Of a DNA stretch of 64,000 nucleotides, positions 46,506 through 55,055 are shown piece after piece. The DNA is taken from assembly GCA_007827375.1 (NCBI GenBank), contig VISH01000001.1:496001-560000 (forward strand), written 5' to 3'. Made by a program: the position numbers and the translations under genes. Positions within the stretch are counted from its first letter, which is position 1. The number at the start of each line of letters is the position of its first letter. The notes below the pieces were generated by a model, which did no database searches, was not told the origin of the DNA, and worked only from the letters and a program-made list of their open reading frames with translations. This stretch comes from Alteromonadaceae bacterium 2753L.S.0a.02. Lineage in GTDB: Bacteria > Pseudomonadota > Gammaproteobacteria > Pseudomonadales > Cellvibrionaceae.

Positions 46506-46874
46506 GACAAACCCCAATTAAGGTAATCGCTACGATTACACCCGACAATTGCTATTGACGGACAATTAAATTAAAGGGGGGCGATGAGGCCCCGGTTAAA
46601 ATACCGGGCTTAAGGCAGGGTTTTAAATCAAAGTGTACAGCTGGAGCCCGGTTAGGTCTGAAACAATCATATTTTGTCTCCTATTTATTCGATAAAAGTT
46701 CATTCGATAAAAGTTATCGCCGGGGGAATAATGCAAACGAGCACTAGCTTACACTCACTCTGAGCCTGTTTAAAGCAAAAAATACTTATGCATAATTGAT
46801 GTATAAATATAAAAGACTTATAAAAAAACCGGAAACCAAGTTTCCGGTTTTTCAAACACGGTCAGTAAACAACT
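46506..46874. other. Intergenic region between rsgA and the GH6 gene
   Basis: About 370 bases, promoter side of rsgA and 3' side of the GH6 gene. It includes the terminator at 46824-46852. A small direct repeat TTCATTCGATAAAAGT (about 46689-46714) is seen as an incomplete pair. No supported gene. Confidence 0.45.
46824..46852 (-). terminator. Terminator of the GH6 gene
   Basis: A 13-base-pair stem (46824-46836 with 46840-46852) has a three-base loop and both an A-run and a T-run, so it could work in both directions. It lies about 22 bases after the GH6 stop. Confidence 0.9.
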
Positions 46875-48848
46875 TTATTCGTCAAACTTCGGCCAAGCGT
46901 TTTCCAAAAGCAATTGGAAATGTTCCGGGAACCAGTTTCCCGCGTGAGGCGCACCGGGCATCGCGTTAGTGCCATATATAGGATTCATCCATAAAGGCTC
47001 GGTTGGGCTACAGCTGCGGTCATACCGGAGATTTGGCTGATGCGGATCTTGCGGCCCAGGCTCGCTAATACCGTCGGATAAACCCGGTGGCCAGATCCAG
47101 GCGAAAGCATCGACTCCAGGCAGAGGCGCCGCTTGAGGGCGTGCTCCAATTCCGCCAGGTTGATTACACCAGTTAAAACGATGACTGCGGTGATCGATGC
47201 GCGACTCATCCACATAAGTGTTCAGGTCGTCGCTATCAGAAACCGCTGTGGGTCGCTGCGCATCGCCCCATCCGTTGCGGCCGGTATCGATCAGCAAACC
47301 AATGGTTTCTGGCATACCTTTACTAATCATGGCCTCGCGGAAATCACTGGCGTAACTGAGTTCATCAAAATAGTTATTCCACTCATAGAAATCTGAAGCG
47401 CGAATTGGTATCCCTCCGATAGCCAGCTGAGGGTCTGGCAGATAGGGCTCAATGAGTGGCGAATAATACGCTACGTTTGCTGCGAAGCCGGCAATACTGT
47501 TAACCCCTGCATTCGCACTTTCAATAACGTCGTAATACAAGGTTGTGGCTATTGCGAAGTTATCATTCCAACCGAGCCAACCGGAATGTGCGATATCGAG
47601 ATAAACGTACACATTACTTAAGGTGTTAAGTTGATTCAGCGTATAGTGTACTGCATCGATATAGCCGCCAGGGCCTTCAAGCTCCGCGCAGCCGGGGTCA
47701 TCAAGGTTAGTCACTAAATTGGCCAGAGAACCCCTGCCGAATACAACCGCAATTTTCAGCTCCGCATAGGCCGGGTCGCCCAAGATCGCAGTAATCGGGT
47801 CGATGAAGTCCTCCGCATAGCGACTGTAGCCGTCATCGATCAACAGCAATTCACCCGACACACTTGGGTAACCACAGTTTTTATTGGGAATATTATCTAA
47901 CACCAAAAGTACAAGATTTGCATTTTGCGCAATAGCCTCATCCAAATGCGCCCGCAACCCCATGCGCGTGCCATCCTCATAACCCGCAATGGTGCTGGTG
48001 TGTTCTAACCATACTCCTGTGCTGAATCCGGCAACCGAATCGCCATTTTGTTCCGCTGCCGCCATTTGCGACCACTCCGGGTTCACATACCAGTTGGCGT
48101 CTTCAAAGGGATTGTCCACCCGGCCACCACTTGAACTGCCGGTCGAACTGGATGATGAGCTAGACGATGAACTGCTGGAGGAAGAGCTCGAAGAACTGCT
48201 AGAAGAAGAACTCGACGATGAGCTGGTGGAAGTACAATGCTGTTCTACGCCGCCATTGCCCCATTGAGTTTCGCACGTATTGATGCCAATGCAGCTGCGG
48301 TTGTTTTCCCACCCCCAACCATTACTGGAGTTCTCGCATAACGCGTATTCGCTGCCATACCAGTTACACACTTCTTCACAGGTGCCATACCCAGAAGAAC
48401 TGCTCGAACTGGAACTTGAAGATGAGGTGCTCGATGTCGATGTACTGGACGATGACGAACTGGAAGAACTCGATGACGAAGTACCGCCCAACGCAGAACA
48501 ATCCGGTTCGCTCAAGCTCGTACTGGCCTGGCCTTGAAAACCGAAATACACTACCTGCCCAGGCGCGACATAACTGTTCCAACTCAGGCTGGACGCCGTA
48601 ACACTTGTCTCACTCGCCTGATATGTAGCACTCCAGCCACTCACGAAGTTTTGGCTTTCTGTAAAATCAATGACAGCTTGCCACACGTTAACCGGCGATG
48701 TGCCAGAATTACTGAGTTGCACATTCGCCTGGTAGATTCCCCCCCATTGGCTAAACGACGTAATATTGCAATCGAGCTGTGCAGCAGCAGAAGCAGAATA
48801 CAGCATGCCTGCGATACTGCACATACCGATGAAATGAGTAAATTTCAT
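46875..48848 (-). CDS. Secreted GH6-fold protein with CBM2 and CBM10, active-site Asp residues missing
   Basis: A signal peptide ending SASAAAQ precedes a CBM2 (Cys27-Cys117), a Ser/Thr linker (123-152), a CBM10 (157-205), a second poly-Ser linker and a GH6 barrel (about 250-657). The fold is full length: GLRAHLDEAIAQ, LDIAHSGWLGW, IDTGRNGWG, NWCNQPGGIGARPQ and HAGNWFPEHF match bacterial GH6 exocellulases. But the acid motif, normally NRDC, is NKNC (Asn324, minus-strand codon 47877-47879) and EPDSLxNLV is GRGSLANLV (Gly373). KPPGESDG has become WPPGLSDG, losing the Lys and Glu that contact the substrate, and WLD is WLE. I infer a cellulose-binding protein with little or no GH6 hydrolysis. I chose ATG 48848, eight bases after AAGGA. 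Confidence 0.85.
   Translation of the reverse strand: MKFTHFIGMCSIAGMLYSASAAAQLDCNITSFSQWGGIYQANVQLSNSGTSPVNVWQAVIDFTESQNFVSGWSATYQASETSVTASSLSWNSYVAPGQVVYFGFQGQASTSLSEPDCSALGGTSSSSSSSSSSSSTSTSSTSSSSSSSSSSSGYGTCEEVCNWYGSEYALCENSSNGWGWENNRSCIGINTCETQWGNGGVEQHCTSTSSSSSSSSSSSSSSSSSSSSSSSSSSSTGSSSGGRVDNPFEDANWYVNPEWSQMAAAEQNGDSVAGFSTGVWLEHTSTIAGYEDGTRMGLRAHLDEAIAQNANLVLLVLDNIPNKNCGYPSVSGELLLIDDGYSRYAEDFIDPITAILGDPAYAELKIAVVFGRGSLANLVTNLDDPGCAELEGPGGYIDAVHYTLNQLNTLSNVYVYLDIAHSGWLGWNDNFAIATTLYYDVIESANAGVNSIAGFAANVAYYSPLIEPYLPDPQLAIGGIPIRASDFYEWNNYFDELSYASDFREAMISKGMPETIGLLIDTGRNGWGDAQRPTAVSDSDDLNTYVDESRIDHRSHRFNWCNQPGGIGARPQAAPLPGVDAFAWIWPPGLSDGISEPGPQDPHQPNLRYDRSCSPTEPLWMNPIYGTNAMPGAPHAGNWFPEHFQLLLENAWPKFDE
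48124..48233 (-). repeat. Poly-serine linker between CBM10 and GH6
   Basis: A nearly pure serine stretch of about 30 codons with Thr and Gly at the ends joins the CBM10 to the GH6 domain. Confidence 0.85.
48393..48482 (-). repeat. Ser/Thr-rich linker between CBM2 and CBM10
   Basis: A stretch of about 30 codons, nearly all serine with four threonines, joins the CBM2 to the CBM10. Confidence 0.85.
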
Positions 48849-49318
48849 AGACCATTCCTTTGTTGTGGTGGCGCGCAATTTACCTCTGCGCTGGATATGT
48901 AAGTTTTCGCGGCAGCCACAATTTAGGGACACAAGAGGAGCGTAATTCCTACTCGAAGCAGTAATCTGATGCCGCGACAACGTTAATTAATGTGCAAATT
49001 GCTCATAATAAATGGACTGTATGAGCGCTCAGTACGACATAGCTGATAATTATTATGTAAGCCTAAATGCCACACCGGCGATGCACATAGATGAGCGAGC
49101 GTATTGATTGTCGTTTTTTATTATTAATTATAATGACGCAATTACTGAAACCGCCAGCAGAGCACCGCTCAAGCGAAGAAAATAATGCCCATATTTTTCG
49201 AGGAATTCAATGTGTACCGCCACTATTTTTAACATATCAATTATTTTGACTCCGTTTTTTGCACCACATTAAAAAGCCACTGAACACCTGAAATTTGTAA
49301 ATTAAATTTGGAGGATTT
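48849..49318. other. Divergent promoter region of the GH6 and SIMPL genes
   Basis: About 470 bases without a supported gene. It contains the inverted repeat GCTCATA (49001-49007) / TATGAGC (49020-49026), which could be a regulator site. The GH6 frame stays open to 48980, but its start is set by AAGGA before 48848. Confidence 0.45.
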
Positions 49319-50029
49319 ATGAAAGTTTTATTAAGCCTAATTTTATTATTCGCAGTAACAACGGTTACAGGTGCTGAAATTCCCGACTTTCCCTACGTAA
49401 TGGCAACAGGCTATGCCGAGAAAGAAGTGCCACCCGATATGGCGACGATCCATTTAAACTTTCTCGCATTCCACAAGAGTTCTGATGCCGCTGTAAACCA
49501 GCTAAACAAAGCGACGGATACGCTCGCCGTAGTAATGGCAAAATACAAAATCCCCAGTAACAAGTTGGACGCGAGAGACATTCGCAAGAATATCAAGCGC
49601 CAGCGTGATCGTAGTTATGAAAGCCTGGAGATTTTGGGCTATGAGTTGTCACGCAGTATGACGCTCACACTGGACAACATCAGCGTTTACCCGAAACTCA
49701 TCGAAGAGCTGGCAAGTATCGATAACCTCACCAACATTAACAGTGATTTTGACACCCAGCAGCGCAAATCTTTCGAGAGTGACCTAATGGCCCTGGCCGG
49801 TAAAGCCGCTCGTGAAAAAGCGGAAGCCATGGCTGTAGGCTTGGGGAGCAAAATTCAATCGGTATACGGTATTTCTTCAGATGCACAATATGGCAGACCA
49901 GAAGCCAAGTTTGAAATGCGCCGGAGCGCATTGGCCATGGAAAGCGAACAGCCGGAAACCAATATGATGCTGGTGCCCGAATCCATCAAATTAAGCCAAA
50001 CAATAAGCGTTATTTTTCGCATTAAGTAA
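49319..50029 (+). CDS. Exported SIMPL-domain (DUF541) protein
   Basis: An exported protein of 236 residues. After a signal peptide ending VTGAE comes a SIMPL (DUF541) domain: YVMATGYAEKEVPPDMATIHLNF is the conserved opening, GYELSRSMTLTLDNI the middle, and ALAGKAAREKAEAMAVGLGSKI the helical closing part. Members form ring-like oligomers in the periplasm or cell envelope, with links to membrane stress and oxidative damage; a precise function is not established. GGAGG lies directly upstream of the ATG. Confidence 0.9.
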   Translation: MKVLLSLILLFAVTTVTGAEIPDFPYVMATGYAEKEVPPDMATIHLNFLAFHKSSDAAVNQLNKATDTLAVVMAKYKIPSNKLDARDIRKNIKRQRDRSYESLEILGYELSRSMTLTLDNISVYPKLIEELASIDNLTNINSDFDTQQRKSFESDLMALAGKAAREKAEAMAVGLGSKIQSVYGISSDAQYGRPEAKFEMRRSALAMESEQPETNMMLVPESIKLSQTISVIFRIK

Positions 50030-50126
50030 CTTCAATAGACCGCAAAAAATACTTATCTGGCGGTGCAGCTCAACCATCATGCTATTGAGCAATATTTGAT
50101 TGAAGACATTTTCTTTGGGCTGTCCC

Positions 50127-50151
50127 CACTGTCTCAGGATCTGAGACAGTG
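50127..50151. repeat. Perfect inverted repeat (hairpin)
   Basis: An 11-base-pair perfect stem (50127-50137 with 50141-50151) has a three-base loop and no T-run after it. It lies about 100 bases after the SIMPL gene. A second small hairpin (GGGTCA/TGACCC) is at 50246-50261, near the end of the convergent kinase gene. They could be transcript-end structures or REP-like elements. Confidence 0.6.
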
Positions 50152-50285
50152 ATCTCTGATAATAGCTCCCGAACAGCGCAATTCACCACACGCACAAACA
50201 TCGCATCGGTGAACAACGCGATACCCGCTAAGTAGGGAGACACGGGGGTCAGGGATGACCCATTTTAAGCAGCGGTAACTGAACG

Positions 50286-53200
50286 CTAACTGGCCGTGTA
50301 AGCGCTCAACGCTTTGGTGAGTCGCGAATGATTTTGCAGTAATTCAGTGAGCAATGGTTGAATTTGATGTAGAGCCTGGTTTTTTCCTGCCAGCTCCAGC
50401 TCGAAACACACCTCAGCCAACATGTTAGCGCCGAGATTAGCGCTGGAGCCCTTCAAGGAATGGGCAGCTTTGGCGAGTTGTTCAGCGTCATTGCCTTCTA
50501 TGGCATCGACAATATCCTGGATGCGCTCATCAAACTGTTCGAGAAACATACCTACCAATTTTTTAGCGCGGTCTTCACGGTTGCGAACCCGGCCCAGCAA
50601 TTCATGCTGTGCCCAAAATTCATTTTCGGATTTTTGCGCGACTGGAGGGGGCTTGGCTTCACTGGCAATATCTGCGGCTTGTGGCAACCAGTTATTTAAC
50701 ACTTTAATAAGTTCACTTTCTTCAAATGGTTTCGCAAGATAATCATTCATCCCGGCGGCCACGCATCGCTCACGATCCCCCTGAATGGCATTTGCGGTAA
50801 GTGCAACAATAGGTATTTCGCAGTAATACGAACCACCCAGGCCATTGCGTATTCTGCGGGTTGCTTCAAAGCCATCCATTTCGGGCATCTGACAGTCCAT
50901 AAGAACAAGCGCGTATTTCTGTTGGTTACTCACCAGTGATTTCAGCAATGCCGATAAAGCACGAAAACCATTTTCAGCAACACTTACCTTCAAGCCCAAG
51001 TCTTGTAAAAGATCACTGGCCACCTGAACATTCACCACGTTGTCTTCCACCAATAACACGGGCCCAATCGATTCGCTATAACGCACATTCTTGGCGTCAT
51101 GGCTTACGGCTGTGGCCAGCAGACTACTTTCAGTTATCAGCTGCCCGGGCGGTGCTTCGCGAAGTAAAGCCAGGCACATATTCTGTAACAGGCGCGGCGG
51201 AATCGGTTTGTTGAGGTGCCCGGAAAATCCCAGTTTTTGCAATTTTATGTGGTCGATGTCAATAATGCTGGATGACACCAGAACAAGCCGAGTCTCGAGC
51301 TCGAGCTTGGTAATTTCTTTTGCCAACCAAAAACCATTTTTAGTGGGCATGTTGAGATCAATAAGTATCAATCGATAACTTGAGCTGTTGCGTTGTAAAA
51401 GCTCGATCGCCTGATCTGCGTTTGCGACACTGTCTACAACCACACCCCACGCGGTTAGCTGCTGCGCGAAAATCGCTCGGTTTACCGCATTATCGTCTAC
51501 CACCAAAACCGTACAATCTTGCAATGCCGTTTTGTCGGGCACATCCCATTCAAATACTTCACCCTGTTCAAGACGCACATTAAAAATAAAATTCGAACCC
51601 TCTCCGACGCTAGACTCAACATGAATGTCACCGCCCATCATTTCCACCAATCGTTTGCAAATAGCTAAGCCCAAACCTGTACCACCAAATTTTCGGGAGG
51701 TGGAGCTGTCTGCCTGTGTAAAAGACTGAAATAATTGCGCGGTCTGCTGTTCGGTAATGCCAATACCAGTGTCTTTTACTGAACAATTTAGTCGATAGCC
51801 GGATTCCTCCGGTTGCATTTCTGCGCGAATGGTAACTTGCCCCTGTTCGGTAAATTTAATGGCATTGCCCACCAAATTAGTGACCACCTGTCGCAAACGT
51901 ATGGAATCGCCTTTTACCATAACATCTTCTACAGCCACTAAATCCAGAATCAGCTCCAAGCCCTTTTCGTGAGCGCGAATGCTAAAGGTGCGAACCGCGC
52001 TACTGATAAGATCGTGAAGATTGAAATCAACCGATTCCAGAGTCATTTTCCCGGCTTCAATTTTTGAGAAGTCGAGAATATCGTTAATAATTCCCAACAG
52101 GGTACGCGCACTATCGTCGGCAATACCTATTTTACTCATGGTATCGGCTTCGAGATTTTTCTTACGCAAAATGGAAAGCATGCCGAGAATGCCATTGAGT
52201 GGCGTACGTATTTCGTGGCTCATCGCTGCGAGGAAATCGCTTTTTGCGCGATTGGCTTGCTCCGCATCTTGGAGAGATTGTTTAAGTTGTTGTTCGGCAC
52301 GTTTGCGTTCGCTAATATCGCGCACCAAACCAAAATAACCCGCGTTCGAACCCCCGTTTAATTTCGCGACTTTGAGCTCGATAGGAAGCCGTTCACCCGT
52401 TTTTTTCATGCCCTGCAATTCACGATTTTGACCAACAATTTGAAAAGTGTTGAGACGGGAACTCTGTGCGATGTACTGATCGTGAAATTTGGCGTGCTCA
52501 GTATCCATAAACATTTTCACGTTGTTACCTAACACATCCTCACCGCAATAACCAAAGATATCACTGGCCGCCTTGTTAAAATATTTAACAAAGCCCTTTT
52601 CATCGATCACTATCAGGCCATCATCAATCCCTTCGACAATCTGATGATAAAGCTCCTGTTGCTCGGAAAGTTCTCGCGAAAAATTGCTGAGCTGCAAGCC
52701 CTGTTGCTGGGTTTCCTCCTCCAGGTCTTGCTTACTACGCAATAATAATTTCTGGGTTTCTAATTCACTGCTCCAGGCAAACCAAAGGGCGACACCATAA
52801 GCAAGAAAACGCAACGCATGCCATCCCCACCAGGGAAGATCCCACAGTTGCGACTCCCTAAACATTATCGCTGCCATACCGAACATGGTGCAGTGCAACA
52901 CGAACAGAAGATTATCGCTTACGCTCAATTGGCGATTGGAGAGATAAAGTTTAACGGCCGCAGCCAGCAGTAACACCCCGCCGACAATATTGAGTTCCAT
53001 AGCAAGATCGGTAAAACCCTTGGTGTCCACCATGGTAGGAACAGAATCGGGAAAGAGTAGCACCAAACTGCCTACGATCAACGCGAGCAGTGCAGCCAGC
53101 AACACTGCCCCCCGGTCGAATCTCTCGGTAAGCTTTCGCGGTAAGAGTACACAAGCGAATAACACGCCGCCGTAAAAGGTGGCAAGTGAGTGGAGAAAGA

Positions 53201-53498
53201 CGAATGCCTGCCCAGGATGCGTAAACGCATGAAAGCCATCGAGAATGCCCATGCCAAAAAGGGCAGCGGCGATTTGCAAATTGTAGCTGGTTCCCTCGCC
53301 ACGTTTTTCCAGCGAAAGCAACAACAGGCCTACATAAATCGCAATTAATGAGCCCGCCATTTCCAAAGCCGCATGAAACGCAAGGTGATTCCAAACCCAG
53401 CCCGAAAACACGGTTTTACCCAAACCTAAAAACAGCAGGTGCAGAACAAAACTACACGCAATAACGGTGACGATCACCCGCCTTTTCGACGCATTCAC
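50286..53498 (-). CDS. Membrane hybrid histidine kinase (MASE3-PAS-HisKA-HATPase-REC-REC-Hpt)
   Basis: A 1070-residue inner-membrane phosphorelay kinase. The N-terminus has about eight hydrophobic helices with [13 protein letters not shown], a MASE3-like sensory module (about 1-245). A coiled coil and PAS domain (about 285-400) lead into HisKA with His428 in [13 protein letters not shown], then a HATPase with DTGIGI and GGTGLGL. Two receivers follow (first with [13 protein letters not shown], second with [13 protein letters not shown]), then a C-terminal Hpt with [15 protein letters not shown]. The whole multistep relay is in one protein, so an external response regulator should receive phosphate from the Hpt. 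The start is GTG 53498 with a weak ribosome binding site. No response regulator gene is adjacent. Confidence 0.9.
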   Translation of the reverse strand: MNASKRRVIVTVIACSFVLHLLFLGLGKTVFSGWVWNHLAFHAALEMAGSLIAIYVGLLLLSLEKRGEGTSYNLQIAAALFGMGILDGFHAFTHPGQAFVFLHSLATFYGGVLFACVLLPRKLTERFDRGAVLLAALLALIVGSLVLLFPDSVPTMVDTKGFTDLAMELNIVGGVLLLAAAVKLYLSNRQLSVSDNLLFVLHCTMFGMAAIMFRESQLWDLPWWGWHALRFLAYGVALWFAWSSELETQKLLLRSKQDLEEETQQQGLQLSNFSRELSEQQELYHQIVEGIDDGLIVIDEKGFVKYFNKAASDIFGYCGEDVLGNNVKMFMDTEHAKFHDQYIAQSSRLNTFQIVGQNRELQGMKKTGERLPIELKVAKLNGGSNAGYFGLVRDISERKRAEQQLKQSLQDAEQANRAKSDFLAAMSHEIRTPLNGILGMLSILRKKNLEADTMSKIGIADDSARTLLGIINDILDFSKIEAGKMTLESVDFNLHDLISSAVRTFSIRAHEKGLELILDLVAVEDVMVKGDSIRLRQVVTNLVGNAIKFTEQGQVTIRAEMQPEESGYRLNCSVKDTGIGITEQQTAQLFQSFTQADSSTSRKFGGTGLGLAICKRLVEMMGGDIHVESSVGEGSNFIFNVRLEQGEVFEWDVPDKTALQDCTVLVVDDNAVNRAIFAQQLTAWGVVVDSVANADQAIELLQRNSSSYRLILIDLNMPTKNGFWLAKEITKLELETRLVLVSSSIIDIDHIKLQKLGFSGHLNKPIPPRLLQNMCLALLREAPPGQLITESSLLATAVSHDAKNVRYSESIGPVLLVEDNVVNVQVASDLLQDLGLKVSVAENGFRALSALLKSLVSNQQKYALVLMDCQMPEMDGFEATRRIRNGLGGSYYCEIPIVALTANAIQGDRERCVAAGMNDYLAKPFEESELIKVLNNWLPQAADIASEAKPPPVAQKSENEFWAQHELLGRVRNREDRAKKLVGMFLEQFDERIQDIVDAIEGNDAEQLAKAAHSLKGSSANLGANMLAEVCFELELAGKNQALHQIQPLLTELLQNHSRLTKALSAYTAS

Positions 53499-53586
53499 AA
53501 CTCATCCAGCAATAGCAGCACGTCTCTTAATACTAGACTAAAAGGCTGAGTTTTCAGGCGCGATCAAAGCGATGCAAATTGCAATA

Positions 53587-53622
53587 CTCTGGGAATAACC
53601 ACAAGCGAGTTTATTCCCAGAG
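53587..53622. repeat. Inverted repeat between the hybrid kinase and PHP genes
   Basis: A perfect 12-base-pair stem (53587-53598 with 53611-53622) encloses a 12-base loop. It lies about 50 bases after the PHP stop and could serve as its terminator, but no T-run follows, so a regulatory palindrome upstream of the kinase is also possible. Confidence 0.55.
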
Positions 53623-53672
53623 GTGATAGGTATCGATATGTCCGGCATTATAAAAACTTACCCGGAAACACC

Positions 53673-54878
53673 TTATTTATTGTGGGATTCGCTCTGAGGA
53701 GTTATCTGAAACTTAATGGTCGCTGGTGTTTTCGGAGCGACAAGAGCATTTTCCACGTCAAATGTCAGGCTAAATTGTGGCACTTTTTTTCCGGGCTTAA
53801 CCACCAGAGCGAATTGTGCGTGGGGTGGTACAACAATTCGGTCGCCGTAGTGCATGAAGCTGTAACCACTTTTATTGTTTAACGCAAAGCTCGCATCGCT
53901 GTTGTTGTCGATAAGCACTTCCACCACTTCGGTGTCTTTTTGGTACTTTGCACCACTCACCTTAAGACTGGCATTCAGTAATGCAGTCACTTCGGAGCTG
54001 CGACCAATCAATAAGTTTCGAAACCACACTACGGTGCGCTTGGCAAACAGAGCTTCTTTCGCCGCTTCAGCGCTGCGTTCTTTTGCCAATATTAAAGTGA
54101 CCGGTCGATGACCGCCGTTATGGGGCTCGTAATCCCAATCCACCAGATCGTGAATATCAGAAACGCCAATAAGCGTTAAATCATTTTTCAGGCCAAAGGC
54201 AAAAGCCTCTTCTGAATAATCCTGCCCGTTGGCGACTTCAACCCCGTGCAACTTTCCTGCTTTAACCGCCTTGCTTTGCAATTTACTGAGTTCAGCAATA
54301 CCGTTGGGCTTTTGAGCCGTCCAGTAGGGGTGATTGATAAACAAGAAAGCCCCCTGCTCGTTGGCCGCGTCGATAGCATTTAGCGACGGCCATTCCTGAG
54401 CGGCCTTGTAATATTCAACGGCATCATCCGGAGCGTTTTCGAGCGGTTTAAATAAGGCATTGGCATCTTGCAGAAACACAGCGTTGATGTGGCCAGTTGG
54501 CTGCTCGCGGGTGATTTCGGAGCCCGCAATAACTATGAGCCCACTGCCTTCAGCAGCAGCGCTTGCTTCTTGAAAGGAACGATTGCGATCAGGATGAGGA
54601 ATATCCGCTCGGTGCGGCTGGTATTCCAGATGTTCGGTAATCGCCAAAGCGTCCAGGCCATCACGCAACGCTTCTTCAACACGAATCTTGGGCCAGACGT
54701 GACCATCGGAAAACACACTGTGAGTGTGCAAATCGGCAACCAGAGTTACGTAACCATCAACATCTGGAAATTGAATCATTCGCTCACTGCTTTCTGCGGC
54801 CGCGGCTTTGCCATGAGCTGAAACCGTGTGAGCATAGCTACAGACAAGCAGTAACACCAACCAAAAATTTGTTTTCAT
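53673..54878 (-). CDS. Exported PHP-domain phosphoesterase, Sb-PDE-like
   Basis: A periplasmic or secreted metal-dependent phosphoesterase of 401 residues. A signal peptide (ending TVSAHG) precedes a PHP domain with DLHTHSVFSDGHVWP, ALAITEHLEYQPH, IVIAGSEITRE, FLFINHPYW and VSDIHD, which supply the His/Asp metal ligands. A C-terminal beta domain of about 120 residues follows. The layout matches the Sb-PDE family of marine bacterial phosphodiesterases. Its role may be phosphate scavenging from organic diesters. I chose ATG 54878, just after GGGGGGAAG; the frame is open to 55025. The gene lies downstream of the M4 protease gene on the same strand, after a terminator. Confidence 0.88.
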   Translation of the reverse strand: MKTNFWLVLLLVCSYAHTVSAHGKAAAAESSERMIQFPDVDGYVTLVADLHTHSVFSDGHVWPKIRVEEALRDGLDALAITEHLEYQPHRADIPHPDRNRSFQEASAAAEGSGLIVIAGSEITREQPTGHINAVFLQDANALFKPLENAPDDAVEYYKAAQEWPSLNAIDAANEQGAFLFINHPYWTAQKPNGIAELSKLQSKAVKAGKLHGVEVANGQDYSEEAFAFGLKNDLTLIGVSDIHDLVDWDYEPHNGGHRPVTLILAKERSAEAAKEALFAKRTVVWFRNLLIGRSSEVTALLNASLKVSGAKYQKDTEVVEVLIDNNSDASFALNNKSGYSFMHYGDRIVVPPHAQFALVVKPGKKVPQFSLTFDVENALVAPKTPATIKFQITPQSESHNK

Positions 54879-55008
54879 ACTTCCCCCCGAAAGTGTTAGC
54901 GCATAAAAAGTTGTGACTGTGCAGCTTAACATCGTCATGCGGCGGAGATATGACAGTAATTTTGATGATTTCGAACGCGGTTTTAGAGGGGCAGGAGATT
55001 TCGTCAGT

Positions 55009-55037
55009 AAAAAAGAAGGCTTCATTAGAAGCCTTCT
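55009..55037 (-). terminator. Rho-independent terminator of the M4 protease gene
   Basis: A perfect 10-base-pair stem (55014-55023 with 55028-55037) and a four-base loop are followed on the minus strand by six T residues, about 19 bases after the stop. Confidence 0.93.
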
Positions 55038-55055
55038 GGGAGTAGGCCTTAGTTG

